A DNA stretch of 64,000 bases, from the NCBI RefSeq assembly GCF_900116415.1, contig NZ_FPAP01000001.1, forward strand, positions 620,001-684,000, given 5' to 3'. Positions 17,383 to 26,595 of the stretch are shown in pieces. Numbering within the stretch: the stretch's first letter is position 1; each line of letters begins with the position of its first letter. This DNA is from Chryseobacterium formosense (lineage in GTDB: Bacteria > Bacteroidota > Bacteroidia > Flavobacteriales > Weeksellaceae). The position numbers and the translations under genes were made by a program. A model generated the notes under the pieces. The model saw only the letters and a list, made by a program, of their open reading frames with translations, ran no database searches and was not told the origin of the DNA.

Positions 17383-19440
17383 ATGGAAACCATAATCTAC
17401 TGTCTTAAAGTACTTGTCTGCTCCGGAGTGATGTATGCTTATTACTTATTCTTCCTGAAAGACAAGACCTTTCATCATTACAACAGATTTTATCTTTTGT
17501 TATTGGTTGTGGTTTCCCTGATTTTACCGTTGTTAAAAGTTGAATATTTTACAATTGAACTAAACGATAAAGTTTTTTTAATTTTTAATAAGTTTCAAAC
17601 CTTTACAGAAATAAAAAAATCAGATGATGAAAGTAAATTATTAGATTATATTCCATTTTTAATCTTCATCATTGCGGCTGTTTTAATGACTAAAATTCTT
17701 CTTGGAATTATGAAGATCAACCGCCTGAAAAGTAAATTTACCCCGGAAAAAATTAATGGAATTAATTTTTATCAAACCGATTTACATGATGCGCCTTTTT
17801 CTTTCTTTAAAAACCTTTTCTGGAAAGACAGCATTATCATACAATCTGATCTTGGAAAACAGATTTTGAAACATGAAATGGTTCACATTGAACAAAAACA
17901 TTCTTATGATAAGATTTTTATTGAAATCATTTCGTCAGTTTTCTGGTTTAATCCTGTTTTTCATATTATTAAAAAAGAAATCAGTTTAATACATGAATAT
18001 CTGGCTGATCATAAAGCGGTAAAGAAATCGGATACTAAGACGTTCGCTGAAATGCTTTTAGCGAGCCATTTTTCAGGGAATATATTGCCGGGAACAAGCC
18101 CGTTCCTTAATTCAAATCTTAAAAAAAGACTCAAAATGATACAAAAACCAAAGACAAAATATGCGTATGCAAGACGTTTTTTTGCACTACCGATCATGTT
18201 TTCTGTTGCATTCGCCTATATGGTAAACGCTAAAAATAAGGAAATAGAAAAGCAGAACGAGCAAATTGAAACCATTGCTGATTTTATAAATAATAAGGAA
18301 GAGAGTTTATATTCAAAAGATACTTTAGCTGACAATGAAATTACTGGATATAAGACCAATGATATTTTCATTTTTGATGGCAAGAAAATAAGTCAGGAAG
18401 ATTTTTTGCAGAAAAAAAATGAATTTGAAAATAACAATAACTACTATTTTACAACTAATAAAAATTTTTTAGATAAAGGTTTACCGGTTATTTATGTTGG
18501 CGGAAAAAATAAAAATGTAAAAAAAGACGATCAGTTTATCGGGAAAATTGTTGCTGTTGTCTGGGATACTCCCGCTGCCGAAAAAATAAAATATGATTCT
18601 AAAGCCAACGATATTCCTTTTGAAGAACAGTTGAAAAATGCAGATGAAAAAGCTTTGTATATCATCAATTCTGATCTGGTAAACAAAGAGAATTTTGAAA
18701 AATATTATACTCAGAATAAAGATAAGGTCGCATTTAGTTCAAGCTCTCACCTGATGAATGATAAAGATCACTGGGTTTTCGGAGAAAGAGAACAATATGG
18801 TGTTTTTCAGGCACATGACTTATCAGAAATGAATGAAAAAAAAGCTGAGAAATTTCATCAACTGGTAAAAAAGATCAATCCGAAATGGTATTACGAGCAA
18901 TACATCAATCAAAAGTACACGGCTCTTGAGAATGAAAGAAAAATACAGAACGGTGAAAAGGAAAATATAGGAAAAGTAAGTGTAGAAGAAGTAAAAGTTT
19001 CTTCTAATAAAAGAGATTATGATAAAGAACCTTTAACCCAAACTGAAATTAATGAACTGAGAGAAGATGCGAAAAAACTTCAGGCTAAAGTAGAGAAACA
19101 ATCTCAGATAGAAAGAGCTAATATGATTATTTTCAAAGCGGATATTATTGCTTCTTATGTTACAAATAAAGAGGTACCTCCTGCAAAAGATTATAGTAAC
19201 AATACAGCAATAAAAACCAATAACATGGTAATGCCTTTGGTGGATGGTAAGTTTTTTATTGATGGAAAAGAATATTCAAAAGAAGAAATAAAAAATTATA
19301 TGAAAGGTTTTGAGGAAGATATGTTTAATAAAACTACTGCTTCATCAAAAGCACCTTTCAGATCTGTAAAAATGTACAGAACTCCTTATGGAGATAAAGG
19401 TTTTTCAAGATTGGATAAAGTAGAATTTTTCACAAAATAA
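17383..19440 (+). CDS. M56-family membrane metallopeptidase (BlaR1-like), sensor 2
   Basis: A 685-residue paralogue of the preceding gene. The N-terminal half shares 'KDKTFHHYNRFYLL', the zinc site HEMVHIEQKHS (His164, Glu165, His168), 'EYLADHKAVKKSDTKTFAEM' and a last membrane segment near 265-283 ending in 'AYMVNAKNKEIE'. The outer half has a different sequence from sensor 1: fewer coiled coils and several 'FDGKKIS' or 'IDGKEYS' type strands that look like decayed plug-like repeats. A tandem duplication followed by divergence of the sensing part is the simplest explanation. It starts nine bases after sensor 1 and is six bases before a GLPGLI gene. Confidence 0.88.
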   Translation: METIIYCLKVLVCSGVMYAYYLFFLKDKTFHHYNRFYLLLLVVVSLILPLLKVEYFTIELNDKVFLIFNKFQTFTEIKKSDDESKLLDYIPFLIFIIAAVLMTKILLGIMKINRLKSKFTPEKINGINFYQTDLHDAPFSFFKNLFWKDSIIIQSDLGKQILKHEMVHIEQKHSYDKIFIEIISSVFWFNPVFHIIKKEISLIHEYLADHKAVKKSDTKTFAEMLLASHFSGNILPGTSPFLNSNLKKRLKMIQKPKTKYAYARRFFALPIMFSVAFAYMVNAKNKEIEKQNEQIETIADFINNKEESLYSKDTLADNEITGYKTNDIFIFDGKKISQEDFLQKKNEFENNNNYYFTTNKNFLDKGLPVIYVGGKNKNVKKDDQFIGKIVAVVWDTPAAEKIKYDSKANDIPFEEQLKNADEKALYIINSDLVNKENFEKYYTQNKDKVAFSSSSHLMNDKDHWVFGEREQYGVFQAHDLSEMNEKKAEKFHQLVKKINPKWYYEQYINQKYTALENERKIQNGEKENIGKVSVEEVKVSSNKRDYDKEPLTQTEINELREDAKKLQAKVEKQSQIERANMIIFKADIIASYVTNKEVPPAKDYSNNTAIKTNNMVMPLVDGKFFIDGKEYSKEEIKNYMKGFEEDMFNKTTASSKAPFRSVKMYRTPYGDKGFSRLDKVEFFTK

Positions 19441-19446
19441 ATTTTA

Positions 19447-20274
19447 ATGAAACTAATAACCATTTTTACTATATTCCTAATTAGCATCGGAACGCAGGCG
19501 CAGAATAAACGTTTTACTTACGAATATAAGTTTATTCCCGACTCAACCAATGTTTCAGAGGTGAAAACTGAAATGATGAATCTCGATACTTCACCTTCAG
19601 GCTCTAAATTTTACAGCTACACGGTTTATCATTCGGATTCTATTGCCAAAATCGATTTAGAAAAACAATTGGCTGCAACGGGAATGATCAATATTAAAGC
19701 TGATTCCAGAAAAGGCTTGGTAAGATACACGGTATCTAAAAAATATCCTAAATATGAAATCTTTCTTCACAACAGACTTTTAATGGATAAATACAGAATT
19801 GCAGATGATAGACCTATTAATTGGAAAATCAGTTCAGACAAACAGAAATTTGGAGAATGGAATGTACAGAAAGCCGAAGCCGATTTTGCCGGAAGACACT
19901 GGATTGCCTGGTTTACAGCGGAAATTCCCATTCAGGACGGACCTTATAAATTCCGCGGGCTTCCGGGGTTGATTGTAAAACTGGAAGATCAGAAAAAATC
20001 TCATGTTTTCACTTTACAGGGGATCAAAAATATTGATTCGATTCCGAATGATGTTTTCGACTCAAAAGAAATTGCAATCAATTTAAAACAATACGATAAA
20101 CTGATAAAAGACTATGAAAATGATCCTACCAAAGGTTTAAAGCAAATGCAGATGGGTGGAATGACCATGATTATGAAAGATGGCACAGGTAGTCAAATGA
20201 AAGGTCAGGAAGAACGGCTAAAAGCCAGTATAAAAAAGGATAATAACAGAATAGAACTTAATACAACGAAATAA
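19447..20274 (+). CDS. GLPGLI-family secreted protein, copy 1
   Basis: A 275-residue protein with a signal peptide (about 18 residues, ending ...GTQAQ) and the family motif PYKFRGLPGLIVKLED; GLPGLI itself is at 171-176. GLPGLI proteins are a Bacteroidota family of secreted, mostly beta proteins of unknown function. The early 'RFTYEYKFIPDSTN' strand is typical. It follows sensor 2 by six bases and precedes its own paralogue by one base. It is therefore a likely output or partner of the BlaI/M56 system, which is an inference from order and spacing only. The C-terminus is Lys- and Met-rich. Confidence 0.87.
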   Translation: MKLITIFTIFLISIGTQAQNKRFTYEYKFIPDSTNVSEVKTEMMNLDTSPSGSKFYSYTVYHSDSIAKIDLEKQLAATGMINIKADSRKGLVRYTVSKKYPKYEIFLHNRLLMDKYRIADDRPINWKISSDKQKFGEWNVQKAEADFAGRHWIAWFTAEIPIQDGPYKFRGLPGLIVKLEDQKKSHVFTLQGIKNIDSIPNDVFDSKEIAINLKQYDKLIKDYENDPTKGLKQMQMGGMTMIMKDGTGSQMKGQEERLKASIKKDNNRIELNTTK

Positions 20275-20275
20275 G

Positions 20276-21172
20276 ATGAAAAAAATATCATTACTAATGT
20301 CTTTGATGATCGGTTTTTGTGTTTTTGCGCAAAATAGGTTTTTCTACGATTACAAATTCATTCCGGACTCTACCGACAGATCCAAAGTTCTGAATGAGGT
20401 AATGCTTCTGGATATTGATAAAACAGGCTCAAAATATTACGGTCAGCAAAAATTCATAGCTGACTCTACTTCCCGGGCCGATCTGGAGAAGCAGCTGAAA
20501 TTAAGTCCGAATAATATCAGCATGAACAGAAGAGATAAACCGGGACAGGTGAATTATAAGGTTACAAAAGAGTATCCTGATTTCAAAACCCACCTGTTTA
20601 CAAATATTTCTTCCGATAGCTATAAAGTAGAAGAAGATAAAAAACCGGAATGGAAAATTCTTCCCGACAAACAGAAAATAGGAGAGTATAATGCCCAAAA
20701 AGCAACTACAAAATATGGTGGAAGAGAATGGACGGCGTGGTTTTCTACAGATTTACCTTTCCAGGATGGACCTTATAAATTTTACGGACTTCCGGGACTA
20801 ATTGTTAAAATTGAAGACAAAACAGGTTCGCATTCTATGACGCTTGTCGGGAATAAAACCATTCAGTCTACGGTAACAAAGGAACTCGATCTTCCTCAGG
20901 GAATTCAGCTTTATGGAATGGGAGGAAAGGAAATCGAGATCAATAAAGCCCAGTTCAAAAAAGTTTGGAAAGCCTACAAAAATGATCCTACAAAGAATAT
21001 GCGCGAAATGATGTCGAAAAATTCGGACACCAACAGAATTGTATTTAAAACAAAAACTACGGATGGAAGAGAAATTTCAGACCCGAATCAGGTATTCAGA
21101 GAAATGGAAAAGAATGCAAAAGAAGGCTTCAAAAAGAACAATAATTCTATAGAGCCGGAATTGTATAATTAG
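20276..21172 (+). CDS. GLPGLI-family secreted protein, copy 2
   Basis: A 298-residue paralogue of the preceding gene: signal peptide of about 18 residues (ends ...VFAQ), 'RFFYDYKFIPDSTDRS', and GLPGLI at exactly the same position (171-176) within PYKFYGLPGLIVKIED. The C-terminal region after the motif is longer and differs most. One base separates the stop of copy 1 from its ATG, so translation is coupled. It is the last gene of the BlaI/M56/GLPGLI operon; a strong hairpin follows about 100 bases later. Confidence 0.87.
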   Translation: MKKISLLMSLMIGFCVFAQNRFFYDYKFIPDSTDRSKVLNEVMLLDIDKTGSKYYGQQKFIADSTSRADLEKQLKLSPNNISMNRRDKPGQVNYKVTKEYPDFKTHLFTNISSDSYKVEEDKKPEWKILPDKQKIGEYNAQKATTKYGGREWTAWFSTDLPFQDGPYKFYGLPGLIVKIEDKTGSHSMTLVGNKTIQSTVTKELDLPQGIQLYGMGGKEIEINKAQFKKVWKAYKNDPTKNMREMMSKNSDTNRIVFKTKTTDGREISDPNQVFREMEKNAKEGFKKNNNSIEPELYN

Positions 21173-21270
21173 TTGTTGGGTTTTAGTTGTTAGTTTTTAG
21201 ATTAATTTGATTCAACATATAAAAATAGACTATTAAATTTTTTCAGAAACTGTAAAATCTCATTCATAAT

Positions 21271-21305
21271 AAAACAAGCGAGGAAATTTTTCCTCGCTTG
21301 TTTTT
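21271..21305. terminator. Bidirectional terminator
   Basis: A 14-bp stem (AAAACAAGCGAGGA with TCCTCGCTTGTTTT) and an A/T loop between convergent genes. The flanks at 21171-21200 and 21358-21392 carry low-complexity 'ttagttgttgg' and 'ccaacaactaa' words in opposite orientation. Confidence 0.9.
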
Positions 21306-21398
21306 ATTTTAAATTCTTTGAATAATATAATTTTTGATTTTTACATAGGATGTCAAACATCAACTATCAACCAAAAACGATCAACAACTTAAATTAAC

Positions 21399-23255
21399 TT
21401 ACTTTTTTCCAGTTAACCACTGATCCTGAAGTTTTTGCTCTGCACGAGTAGGATTGGCTTTAAACTGAAGTGTTTCCATCGTCATTTTATCTAAAATTGC
21501 TTTTCCTTTCAAATCAATTTTATCCATTTTATCACCATTTTTACGAAGAACGGTTACTGTAACGTTTTGTCCTTCTTTGATCGATTGCGCGTAGGCAATA
21601 AATTCCTGTGCATTCTGAATGTTAATTGTTTTTCCGTCTAAAGCAACTACTTCATCTGTAATTTTATACCCTATGCTTTTCGAAAAAGGAGAAAGTGCAG
21701 AATGCTCATCAAATACAAAAGCATTATTTTTCTCGTTATAGCCTGTTTGGGTAGGATCTTTTATAAACCAGAAAATCGGCGGCGTTTCCTGCTTGCTGAT
21801 TTCAACACCTACCTGACTCAGGTATTCTGCATACGGAGTCGGCTGACTTCCTGCAATATATTTGTTATAAAAATCTTTTACCTGCGGATATCCTGTAATG
21901 GTTACCAGTTCATCAATTAATTTATCATCTTTAAATGGTTTATTTTCACCAAATCTTTGAGACAGTTTTCGGATCATATCACGATACCCCATTTCTCCGT
22001 TTGATAATTTTCTCAGCTCAATATCAAGACACATGGTAAGAAGTGCTCCTTTTTCATAAACATTTCTGTACTGATCTTTATACTGATCCTGAAGAATGTT
22101 TTTACTCATCACCGTAAAAGGCATGGTATCATTATAGCTTTTAGAGTTTTTGATTTTGTCACTGATTCTCTGTAAAAACTGATCTTTGGTAATCAAACCT
22201 TCCTGAATCTGGAATAAGTTGGCAAAATATTCGGTTCCGCCTTCATACATCCAAAGATGCTGAGACATTTTCGGATCTGCATAATCGAAATAATGAATTT
22301 CTTCAGAATGCGTCTTTAAAGGATTTACCGTATGAAAAAACTCGTGAGAAACTACGTCTACGATCGATTCATCAATGGCTTCTTTCGGCATCATCTCATG
22401 CAGAACAACACTTGTCGATTCATGATGTTCCAATGCTCCGAAACCTTTGATCTGCGGACCTTGAGTTCCTGCAAGATAAAGCATGATCGCATATTTTTTA
22501 TTGGTATTCATGTCTCCCAAAAATTTCTTCTGAGCAACCACCATTTTTTCTAAATTATCTTTAAAATCTGCCGCTTTATATTTTCCGGTCGGTGAATAAA
22601 CGCCCAAAACCAAATCCATTCCTCCAGCGTTGAAGGTGATATAATCGGGTTTTGAATACATTAATGGAGAATCTGTCAGTTTAGCATAGTTCGCTAATGT
22701 GAAAGTATCTGTTGCTTCAGATTTATCCTGATCAACCAAAGCTGTCGTTCCATAGAAATCATTAGGCTTCTGAATCACCAACTGATACGGAACATCCTGC
22801 ATATTGTCGATATAACCTACAAAACCATGGGTATTGATTAAATAAACTTTCCCTTCCTCGATGTCAGTTCCGGAAGGAGAAAATACGGCTTTATGTTTAT
22901 CTGTTTCGTTTTCTTCGTCAAAACTGTCGTTAACGAAATACGTGATTTTGGTTAAAGCTTTTGCGTTTTTCAATGAATAGGTATTGTCATTTACTTTGGT
23001 AAAAGCCAGCTCTTTTCCTTTGTTATCTAAAAATTTTATTCCTTCTACAAATCTTCCGTAATCATCTACAGAATATGTTCCGGGAACCGTTTTTGGAAAA
23101 TGAAACTTCACATCATTTGATTTCATTTTCGGAAATTCCATCGTTACGGCAACTTTATCGTCTTTTACATTGACCAGATCAATGTTTGTTTTGATCGACT
23201 GTGCCTGAACGAAAGCTACAGCCAGAATTCCTAAGCTTATTGCTATTTTTTTCAT
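21399..23255 (-). CDS. M61-family secreted metallopeptidase with PDZ domain
   Basis: A 618-residue protein with a signal peptide (about 19 residues, ...FVQAQ). An N-terminal beta domain is followed by a thermolysin-like catalytic domain with HEFFH (His304, Glu305, His308) and the typical 'NPLKTH', then a downstream glutamate in 'YEGGTEYFANL' as third zinc ligand. A PDZ-like domain lies near 490-590 ('EVVALDGKTINIQNA'). M61 enzymes are glycyl aminopeptidases or related exported peptidases. Single gene or first of its own unit; the next minus-strand gene upstream is an unknown secreted protein, 66 bases away. Confidence 0.9.
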   Translation of the reverse strand: MKKIAISLGILAVAFVQAQSIKTNIDLVNVKDDKVAVTMEFPKMKSNDVKFHFPKTVPGTYSVDDYGRFVEGIKFLDNKGKELAFTKVNDNTYSLKNAKALTKITYFVNDSFDEENETDKHKAVFSPSGTDIEEGKVYLINTHGFVGYIDNMQDVPYQLVIQKPNDFYGTTALVDQDKSEATDTFTLANYAKLTDSPLMYSKPDYITFNAGGMDLVLGVYSPTGKYKAADFKDNLEKMVVAQKKFLGDMNTNKKYAIMLYLAGTQGPQIKGFGALEHHESTSVVLHEMMPKEAIDESIVDVVSHEFFHTVNPLKTHSEEIHYFDYADPKMSQHLWMYEGGTEYFANLFQIQEGLITKDQFLQRISDKIKNSKSYNDTMPFTVMSKNILQDQYKDQYRNVYEKGALLTMCLDIELRKLSNGEMGYRDMIRKLSQRFGENKPFKDDKLIDELVTITGYPQVKDFYNKYIAGSQPTPYAEYLSQVGVEISKQETPPIFWFIKDPTQTGYNEKNNAFVFDEHSALSPFSKSIGYKITDEVVALDGKTINIQNAQEFIAYAQSIKEGQNVTVTVLRKNGDKMDKIDLKGKAILDKMTMETLQFKANPTRAEQKLQDQWLTGKK

Positions 23256-23321
23256 TAGGTTTAATTTATAGATAAGTAGTTGACATTAAATTGAATTTGT
23301 TACAGAAGTTTCTATGAAAAA

Positions 23322-23876
23322 TTATTTTTTCTTTAAAAAATTTTCTACTTCAGTAAAGTAGTCAGAACCGTAATACTTCAAAAATTCTCCGTTTGGCTTT
23401 AGAATGAAAAATGCTCTACAATTTTCTTTCAGATTAAAAACAGTTTGATCGAAAAAGCCAGAATCCTGAATGAAATTTTTTCTTTTTTCAAACCTTTCTT
23501 TGTTCAATGATTCTTCTGTGAAGACGAAAAAGTCAGTCGCATCATATTTTTTACTCATTCGTGATGAAATATTAATAGAATTGTCAATCACTGTTTGGGC
23601 ATCTTTCTCAATGAGACCATATTCATAACAATTTTTTCCATACTGGTAAAAATTAATAAGCACTGATTTTTTTTCATCAATTTCTACTTTTAACTCATTA
23701 ACAATTAAAGTTCTGATTTGTATTAATTGCTCAGAATCTAATTTACCATGAAATTTTTTGCGGCTTAATGAATAGCTTTCATTAAATTTTGTATTTACTT
23801 TCTCATGTTTCTTTTGTGCATTACAAGTAAAAAAGAAATTCAATATAATAATTGATGATAAAAACTTTAATTTCAT
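23322..23876 (-). CDS. Secreted protein, unknown (184 aa)
   Basis: A 184-residue protein with an N-terminal signal sequence; 'FFFTCNAQ' at residues 14-21 could be a weak lipobox (Cys18) or an ordinary cleavage site after NAQ. The mature part mixes helices and strands, and the end ('AFFILKPNGEFLKYYGSDYFTEVENFLKKK', partly quoted) has a thioredoxin-like ring of 'KPNGE' but no CxxC is seen. No family is assigned. It lies seven bases after the M1 peptidase gene on the minus strand and so probably shares its mRNA. Confidence 0.7.
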   Translation of the reverse strand: MKLKFLSSIIILNFFFTCNAQKKHEKVNTKFNESYSLSRKKFHGKLDSEQLIQIRTLIVNELKVEIDEKKSVLINFYQYGKNCYEYGLIEKDAQTVIDNSINISSRMSKKYDATDFFVFTEESLNKERFEKRKNFIQDSGFFDQTVFNLKENCRAFFILKPNGEFLKYYGSDYFTEVENFLKKK

Positions 23877-23883
23877 ATGTGTT

Positions 23884-25515
23884 TTAGTTAACTTTCTTAT
23901 ATCTGATATAATAATTCTTGTTAAACCATACCGGATTTGAATTTTTAAGCTTTAAGCTTTGCCATGATTCAGTCGGAGAAATTATCTCATCAGCAAATCT
24001 TATCGGAAGATTCAGATTTTTTACCACATTGGTATAGCGGTATTTTAGTTCATTTCCGTTCTGAGAATATTCCAAAACAGGAACGTCAACAGTTCTTAAA
24101 TATTGATTGAAAACAGTCGAAAAATCAAATCCAGCCTTCTCGGAAATGTATTTCTCCACTTGTTCGGTTGTAACGGTCTGATGATAAAAATCTTTATTCA
24201 AACCTCTCAGAATGTGTCTGAATTTTACATCATCATTGATGATTTGTCGCATTGTGTGAACCATACTTGCACCCTTTGCGTACATATCGCCACTTCCTTC
24301 GTTTCTCACGCCATATTTCCCGATGATAGGAACATCATTTAATATATTGTTTTGAATTCCCTGCGCATACAGATCCCCTGCCTTTTTGTGGATATAGCTT
24401 TCTGAGAAAAGAACTTCAGAATAATTGGTAAATGCTTCATGAATCCACATATCTGCCTGATCTTTTGCGGTAATACTGTTGGCAAACCATTCGTGTCCGC
24501 TTTCATGAATGATGATGAAATCCCATTGTAATCCGACACCTGTTTCTGAAAGATCTCTTCCCAAATACCCATTCTGATACCCATTTCCATAGGCAACATT
24601 ACTTTGATGCTCCATTCCCAAGTGCGGAGATTCAACCAATTTGTAAGAATCTTCATAAAATGGATACGGTCCGAACCAATATTCAAAAGATTTCAACATC
24701 GGTTTTACCTGCTGAAACTGTTTTTTTGCTTTATCTAAATTATAGTCTAAAACCCAATAGTCAAGGTCTAATTTTCCTTTTTCTCCTTCATAAGAATCTT
24801 TAAAATTCACATATTTTCCAATACTTGGAATGATAGAATATGCATTGATCGGATTTTTAACTTCCCACGTAAAAATGTTCTTGTTATTTTCTGTTTTCTG
24901 ATTGATTAATCTTCCGTTTCCGACACCAACTAAATCTTTAGGAGTAATAATTTTTATTACAATCCCCGAATCGGGTTCATCACTCCAGATGTCTTTGGTT
25001 GGTAACCAGACAGATGCTCCAATCCCTTCGTCGGCAACACTTATCCACGGATTTTCTTTTTCATCGTTTTTAAAAATCCAGCCTCCGTCCCAAGGTGCAT
25101 TTTTAGCAATGACGGGATTCCCGGAATACATTACATCAATTGTATATTTTTCTCCTTTTTTAAAAGATGTATTGGCAGATATGAAAATAAAATCTCCCTC
25201 TCTTTTAAAATTACCGATTGTGGGAAAGCTGCATTTAATTTTATCTGCTTTCATAGGTTGTTGCAGATCAATCTGAAAAATAGGATTTTTTATGTCTTTT
25301 AGAATTTCAAAACTAATGATATTGTTTCCTTTAATGCTTTTCTGTTCGAAATCTGGTTCTACAGACAAATCATATTTTTTTACATCCCAAAAATTTCGGA
25401 ATTGGGTATTTGAACCTTTTAAAGTATCTTCTTTGGTAAATGTTTTATTCTGCTCAAAAAACTGTCCGAAAGCAATGCAGGAAATCAATAAAAGCGAGTG
25501 TGAAATTTTTTTCAT
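23884..25515 (-). CDS. M1-family secreted aminopeptidase-like metallopeptidase
   Basis: A 543-residue protein with a signal peptide (about 18 residues). The M1 layout is seen: an N-terminal beta saddle, the substrate loop GMEHQ (300-304, a variant of GxMEN), the zinc site HESGH (337-341) and third ligand Glu360 in 'MWIHEAFTNYSE'. The usual Tyr is likely in 'YAKGASMVHTMR'. The M1 C-terminal helical domain is short, as in many Bacteroidota secreted members. It acts outside the inner membrane on peptides. Together with the M61 gene downstream it makes a small cluster of exported peptidases. Confidence 0.9.
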   Translation of the reverse strand: MKKISHSLLLISCIAFGQFFEQNKTFTKEDTLKGSNTQFRNFWDVKKYDLSVEPDFEQKSIKGNNIISFEILKDIKNPIFQIDLQQPMKADKIKCSFPTIGNFKREGDFIFISANTSFKKGEKYTIDVMYSGNPVIAKNAPWDGGWIFKNDEKENPWISVADEGIGASVWLPTKDIWSDEPDSGIVIKIITPKDLVGVGNGRLINQKTENNKNIFTWEVKNPINAYSIIPSIGKYVNFKDSYEGEKGKLDLDYWVLDYNLDKAKKQFQQVKPMLKSFEYWFGPYPFYEDSYKLVESPHLGMEHQSNVAYGNGYQNGYLGRDLSETGVGLQWDFIIIHESGHEWFANSITAKDQADMWIHEAFTNYSEVLFSESYIHKKAGDLYAQGIQNNILNDVPIIGKYGVRNEGSGDMYAKGASMVHTMRQIINDDVKFRHILRGLNKDFYHQTVTTEQVEKYISEKAGFDFSTVFNQYLRTVDVPVLEYSQNGNELKYRYTNVVKNLNLPIRFADEIISPTESWQSLKLKNSNPVWFNKNYYIRYKKVN

Positions 25516-25591
25516 TTGGTGATGAAATTAGACTTTCGTCAAAATTAAAGAATATTATTAATAATAATCGAGTTTTATTAATGATGTTAAT

Positions 25592-25630
25592 GTTTACGGC
25601 GCAAAAATCGAAGATTTTTGCGCCGTAAAC
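25592..25630. terminator. Perfect 18-bp hairpin downstream of tatC
   Basis: GTTTACGGCGCAAAAATC pairs perfectly with its complement across a GAA loop. It lies after the tatC stop (minus strand) and before the M1 peptidase gene. There is no clear T run, so it may end tatC transcription by structure, protect the 3' end, or be an intergenic repeat. Confidence 0.65.
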
Positions 25631-25654
25631 TGTTTATTGAAGTGAAAAGTAATG

Positions 25655-26476
25655 CTAAACTTTCTGCACCGCAGCTTCTCTTTTCTGAACTTTTTTGTAG
25701 GTGTAACCACACATTATGATACTGAATTCATATAATAAAAGTAATGGTAAAGCCGCCATAATCATGCTTAAAACATCTGCAGGAGTAATAATTGCAGCAA
25801 CCACCATTATCAAAACAATAGCATGCCTTCGATATGTTTTCATGAATTTAGGATTGAGAATTCCGATGTTGGTTAGGAAATAAATAAGAACCGGAAATAA
25901 AAATACAACGCCCATTCCCAAAACCACCTGCAGAAACAGTGTAGTATAATCACTCAAATCGTACAGTGGAATAATAATATCTGAAATTTTAAAGATAACC
26001 CCAAAATTGACTGCAAAAGGTAAAATCAGGAAATATCCGCATAAAACTCCGGTCATGAATAAAATCCAAACCGAATTAATAATGAAAATTGAGTTCTTTC
26101 TTTCATTCGGATGCAAAGCCGGACTGATAAATCGCCATAATTCCCATACAATGTAAGGAAAAGCAGCGACAATTCCACCAAAAATAGAAACCGCCATCAT
26201 TACATTAAACTGTTGGTAAAGCCTTTGCACACGCACCGGAAATTCATCAGGCAAGGTAATGCTGTCTTCACCCAAAAGCCATCTTGAAAAATCATTCACC
26301 AGTTTGAAAGTCGGGAAATCGTTTCGGGTCGGCCCAAAGAAAATATGATCCATAATCCAGTTGATATTAAAACCAACCAAAATCGCAGCCACAATGATTG
26401 CAATAATAGAGCGGATCAAATGACCTCTCAATTCGCCAATATGTCCCCAAAAAGACATGTCTTTATCTTCGCTCAC
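25655..26476 (-). CDS. tatC: Twin-arginine translocase subunit TatC
   Basis: A 273-residue inner-membrane protein with six membrane helices and the family start 'MSFWGHIGELRGHLIRS'. It also has the conserved 'FPYIVWELWRFISPALHPNERKNS' block (written here in part) and a late 'IITPADVLSMIMAALPLLLLYE'. TatC binds twin-arginine signal peptides and forms the core of the Tat export pore. The frame starts with GTG at 26476; an ATG at 26458 (the MSFWG methionine) is the alternative and fits the family start almost as well. TatA is not in the window. Confidence 0.93.
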   Translation of the reverse strand: MSEDKDMSFWGHIGELRGHLIRSIIAIIVAAILVGFNINWIMDHIFFGPTRNDFPTFKLVNDFSRWLLGEDSITLPDEFPVRVQRLYQQFNVMMAVSIFGGIVAAFPYIVWELWRFISPALHPNERKNSIFIINSVWILFMTGVLCGYFLILPFAVNFGVIFKISDIIIPLYDLSDYTTLFLQVVLGMGVVFLFPVLIYFLTNIGILNPKFMKTYRRHAIVLIMVVAAIITPADVLSMIMAALPLLLLYEFSIIMCGYTYKKVQKREAAVQKV

Positions 26477-26595
26477 AGATAATTTTTTAAAGTTTCAAAT
26501 TTAGAGAAAAAGTTTGTTATTCGTGATTCGAGCTACAAGTTTCGAGTTATTAATTTAATTCTATTGATTTACTATTATAAAACACGTATCTCCAA

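Noticed and set aside
15025..19440. A beta-lactam resistance regulator system (BlaI-BlaR1)
   Set aside because: The sensors lack the penicillin-binding SxxK domain and no beta-lactamase gene is near. The sensing role must be different.
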